Positions 5,438 to 7,038 of a stretch of DNA of 7,038 nucleotides are shown here, piece after piece. The translations under genes and the position numbers were made by a program. Positions within the stretch are counted from its first letter, which is position 1. Every line of letters begins with the position of its first letter. The stretch covers positions 1 through 7,038 of the forward strand of contig JAGYLB010000003.1 of assembly GCA_018401055.1 (NCBI GenBank), read 5' to 3'. This DNA is from Roseicyclus sp. (GTDB taxonomy: Bacteria; Pseudomonadota; Alphaproteobacteria; Rhodobacterales; Rhodobacteraceae). The notes under the pieces were generated by a model. It had not been told where the DNA came from. It was given only the letters and a program-made list of their open reading frames with translations, and ran no database searches.

Positions 5438-6701
5438 CGCCGCTGACCCGTTCGATCTTGGCGCCGACATTGCCCAACTTTTCCTCGACCCGCTCATAGC
5501 CGCGATCAAGGTGATAGACCCGGTTGACGATTGTTTCGCCCTCGGCCGCGAGCCCCGCAAGGATCAGGCTGACCGAGGCGCGCAGATCGGTCGCCATCAC
5601 TGGCGCACCCTTGAGTTTCTCGACGCCGGTGACGGTGGCGGTGCCGCCATGAACCTCGATCTTCGCGCCCATCCGCATCAGCTCCGGGGCATGCATGAAG
5701 CGGTTTTCAAAGATGCGCTCCTCCAGCACCGAGGTGCCTTCGGCAAAGCACAAGAGCGCCATCATCTGTGCCTGCAGGTCGGTGGGGAAACCGGGAAAGG
5801 GTTCGGTGACGACATCGACCGCCCGCACGCGGCCGTTCTTGCGCGCCACCCTAAGGCCCTTGTCGGTTTCGGTAACGGATACGCCCGCGGCGTCCAGCCG
5901 TTCGGCAAAAGCCGCGACCAGATCCATCCGCCCGCCCAAAAGCTCCACTTCGCCGCCCGCGATGGCGGGGGCCAGCATGTAGGTGCCCAACTCGATCCGG
6001 TCGGTCACCACCGGATGGGTCGCGCCATGCAAACGGTCGACGCCCTGAATTGTGATCTGGGATGTCCCCTCGCCCTCGATCTGGGCGCCCATCTTGCGCA
6101 GGCAGCGGGCCAGATCGACGATCTCGGGCTCGCGCGCGGCGTTTTTCAGGACAGTGGTGCCCTTTGCCAGCGTGGCCGCCATCAGCGCGTTCTCCGTGGC
6201 GCCGACCGAGACCATCGGAAACTCGATCACGGCCCCTTTCAGCCCGCCCGGCACCGATGCATGCACATAGCCGTCGCGCAGGTCCAATTCGGCCCCCATC
6301 GCCTCCAGCGCCTTGAGGTGCAGGTCGACCGGCCGCGCGCCGATGGCGCAGCCACCGGGCAGCGACACGATGGCATGACCGTCGCGCGCCAGCATCGGCC
6401 CGAGCACGAGGATGGACGCACGCATCTTGCGCACGATGTCGTAATCGGCCGTGTGGTTGTTCAACCCGTGGGACGACATGGCCAGTACCTGCCCGCCGTT
6501 CAGCGCCGAGACCTCGGCGCCGAGCGATTGCAGAAGCGTGGTCATGGTGCGGATGTCCGACAGCCGCGGCGCATTGGTCAGCGTCAGCGGCTCGTCGCTG
6601 AGCAGCGTCGCGGGCATCAGCGTCAGGCAGGCGTTCTTTGCCCCTGCGATGGGTATCTGCCCCGAAAGCGGGCCATTGCCCGTCACCACGATCCGATCCA
6701 T
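5430..6701 (-). CDS. murA: UDP-N-acetylglucosamine 1-carboxyvinyltransferase
   Basis: MurA transfers enolpyruvate from phosphoenolpyruvate to UDP-GlcNAc, the first committed step of peptidoglycan synthesis in the cytoplasm. The protein has 423 residues, close to the usual 420 or so. Key residues are K22-N23 (GAKNACL), the catalytic C118 in [15 protein letters not shown] with R123 following, D308 in [12 protein letters not shown] and R400 in [15 protein letters not shown] Cys at the active site predicts the usual fosfomycin-sensitive form rather than the Cys-to-Asp variant. The ATG at 6701 is 21 bases after the stop of the small basic protein gene, with a weak purine-rich upstream stretch. The stop overlaps the DUF2948 start. 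It is the first large gene of the presumed operon, whose promoter should lie upstream, towards the tRNA. Confidence 0.98.
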   Translation of the reverse strand: MDRIVVTGNGPLSGQIPIAGAKNACLTLMPATLLSDEPLTLTNAPRLSDIRTMTTLLQSLGAEVSALNGGQVLAMSSHGLNNHTADYDIVRKMRASILVLGPMLARDGHAIVSLPGGCAIGARPVDLHLKALEAMGAELDLRDGYVHASVPGGLKGAVIEFPMVSVGATENALMAATLAKGTTVLKNAAREPEIVDLARCLRKMGAQIEGEGTSQITIQGVDRLHGATHPVVTDRIELGTYMLAPAIAGGEVELLGGRMDLVAAFAERLDAAGVSVTETDKGLRVARKNGRVRAVDVVTEPFPGFPTDLQAQMMALLCFAEGTSVLEERIFENRFMHAPELMRMGAKIEVHGGTATVTGVEKLKGAPVMATDLRASVSLILAGLAAEGETIVNRVYHLDRGYERVEEKLGNVGAKIERVSGDG

Positions 6702-6722
6702 TGCCCCTGCCCCTATCTGGCC

Positions 6723-6905
6723 TTATGCCTTTTCGCCGGGTTCGTCCGGCTGTTGTGATCCCGGCTCGGCGGCCCTGCCTTGGACCTTGGCGCGAGCCTG
6801 TGCCTTGCGCCTTGCCAAATTCTCCTTGAGCGCCGCCTTGAGCCGCGCCTCGCGCAATGTGGCGGCCGATGCCGCCTTGTCGGTTTCGCGTCCGCGCCGT
6901 GCCAT
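6723..6905 (-). CDS. Small basic hypothetical protein upstream of murA
   Basis: A 60-residue protein beginning MARRGRETDKAASAA, with a strongly basic, alanine-rich predicted helix LREARLKAALKENLARRKAQ (17-36) and a hydrophilic tail rich in Pro, Gln and Glu. It has no membrane segment or signal peptide. I recall similar 50-70-residue proteins with the LKAALKxNLARRKAQ pattern directly before murA in Rhodobacterales, which supports it as a real gene. The charge pattern could suit nucleic-acid or ribosome contact, but no function should be assigned. The ATG at 6905 has no strong Shine-Dalgarno. It is followed by murA after 21 bases and is probably co-transcribed. Confidence 0.72.
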   Translation of the reverse strand: MARRGRETDKAASAATLREARLKAALKENLARRKAQARAKVQGRAAEPGSQQPDEPGEKA

Positions 6906-6927
6906 GGCTTTGCGTTTACCCGTGATG

Positions 6928-6940
6928 GGACGGGGCGTCC
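6928..6940. repeat. Small palindrome upstream of the basic hypothetical gene
   Basis: GGACG and CGTCC arms flank a GGG loop (5-bp stem), lying 23 bases before the ATG of the 60-residue gene. Its CGTCC half is shared with the longer inverted repeat that spans this intergenic region, so two pairings are mutually exclusive. Confidence 0.35.
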
Positions 6941-6985
6941 AGATTGCGCTTGCGAAGGGGCGGGGATGCTTTTATTGGGACGCCC
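6933..6985. repeat. 8-bp inverted repeat flanking the divergent intergenic region
   Basis: GGGCGTCC (6933-6940) and its exact complement GGACGCCC (6978-6985) are separated by 37 bases. They bracket the putative tRNA promoter and lie between the divergently transcribed tRNA-Thr and the murA operon. This could be a paired operator, or a chance match in GC-rich DNA. Confidence 0.35.
6950..6976 (+). promoter_or_regulatory. Possible sigma-70-type promoter of tRNA-Thr
   Basis: TTGCGA (6950-6955) is a fair -35 match. After 15 bases, TTTATT (6971-6976) could serve as -10, in the only AT-rich patch of this gap. Initiation about 7 bases later would start just before the tRNA 5' end at 6991. The spacing is short, so this is tentative. 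No equally good promoter for the murA direction is apparent. Confidence 0.3.
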
Positions 6986-6990
6986 ACGAT

Positions 6991-7038
6991 GCTGTGGTAG
7001 CTCAGTGGCAGAGCACTCCCTTGGTAAGGGAGAGGTCG
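6991..7038 (+). tRNA. tRNA-Thr (anticodon GGT), 5' part only
   Basis: The 5' acceptor strand GCTGTGG (6991-6997), the D arm GCTC-AGTGGCA-GAGC and the anticodon arm CTCCC-TTGGTAA-GGGAG are all present, with anticodon GGT at 7023-7025, which reads ACC and ACU threonine codons. The window ends in the variable region and start of the T arm, so the T loop and 3' acceptor strand are missing. It diverges from the murA operon. The sequence matches the tRNA-Thr pattern I know from Rhodobacterales. Confidence 0.95.

Noticed and set aside
5022..6758. Second 578-residue open frame on the plus strand
   Set aside because: It is antisense to murA and DUF2948. The equal length to the other one is coincidental, and its composition is that of a shadow frame.
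6991..7038. tRNA-Thr as an attachment site for the accessory genes
   Set aside because: Integration normally uses the tRNA 3' end, which lies outside the window on the far side. No integrase or repeat of the tRNA sequence is seen near the accessory genes.

Overview
The window looks like a core chromosomal segment of an alphaproteobacterium, most likely of the order Rhodobacterales (Roseobacter/Paracoccaceae-type). This rests on three things: the high GC content; the presence of two families I know mainly from alphaproteobacteria (DUF2948 and UPF0262); and the order murA - DUF2948 - hisD - UPF0262 - low-molecular-weight phosphatase - infA, which I recall as typical of that group. That recollection is not a database result. 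No CRISPR array, insertion sequence or prophage gene is visible. All protein genes lie on the minus strand and read from right to left. Only the partial tRNA at the right edge is on the plus strand.

Layout from right (upstream) to left (downstream). A tRNA-Thr(GGT) cut by the window end diverges from a 60-residue basic hypothetical protein. It is followed by murA (first committed step of peptidoglycan synthesis) and a DUF2948 gene that overlaps murA by 8 bases. A small GNAT acetyltransferase then sits in a looser stretch, with 49 bases before it and 87 after it. Next come hisD (last step of histidine synthesis), UPF0262 (GTGA overlap with hisD) and a low-molecular-weight phosphatase-like protein. 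Three tightly overlapped accessory genes follow: a ketosteroid-isomerase/SnoaL-like protein, a second and different GNAT protein, and a nitrilase-superfamily amidohydrolase. After a 70-base leader with two hairpins, infA (translation factor IF-1) begins and runs off the left edge.

The core genes serve unrelated household functions (cell wall, histidine, translation) and appear to be held together by a conserved operon. The most interesting part is the KSI-like/GNAT/nitrilase trio. Its three genes are linked to each other by ATGA overlaps and to the upstream phosphatase by an ATGGATGA overlap. Together they look like one uncharacterised small-molecule-modifying unit lodged between core genes. 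No intergenic gap exceeds 300 bases; the longest stretches without a gene are 6906-6990, 4339-4425 and 115-184.
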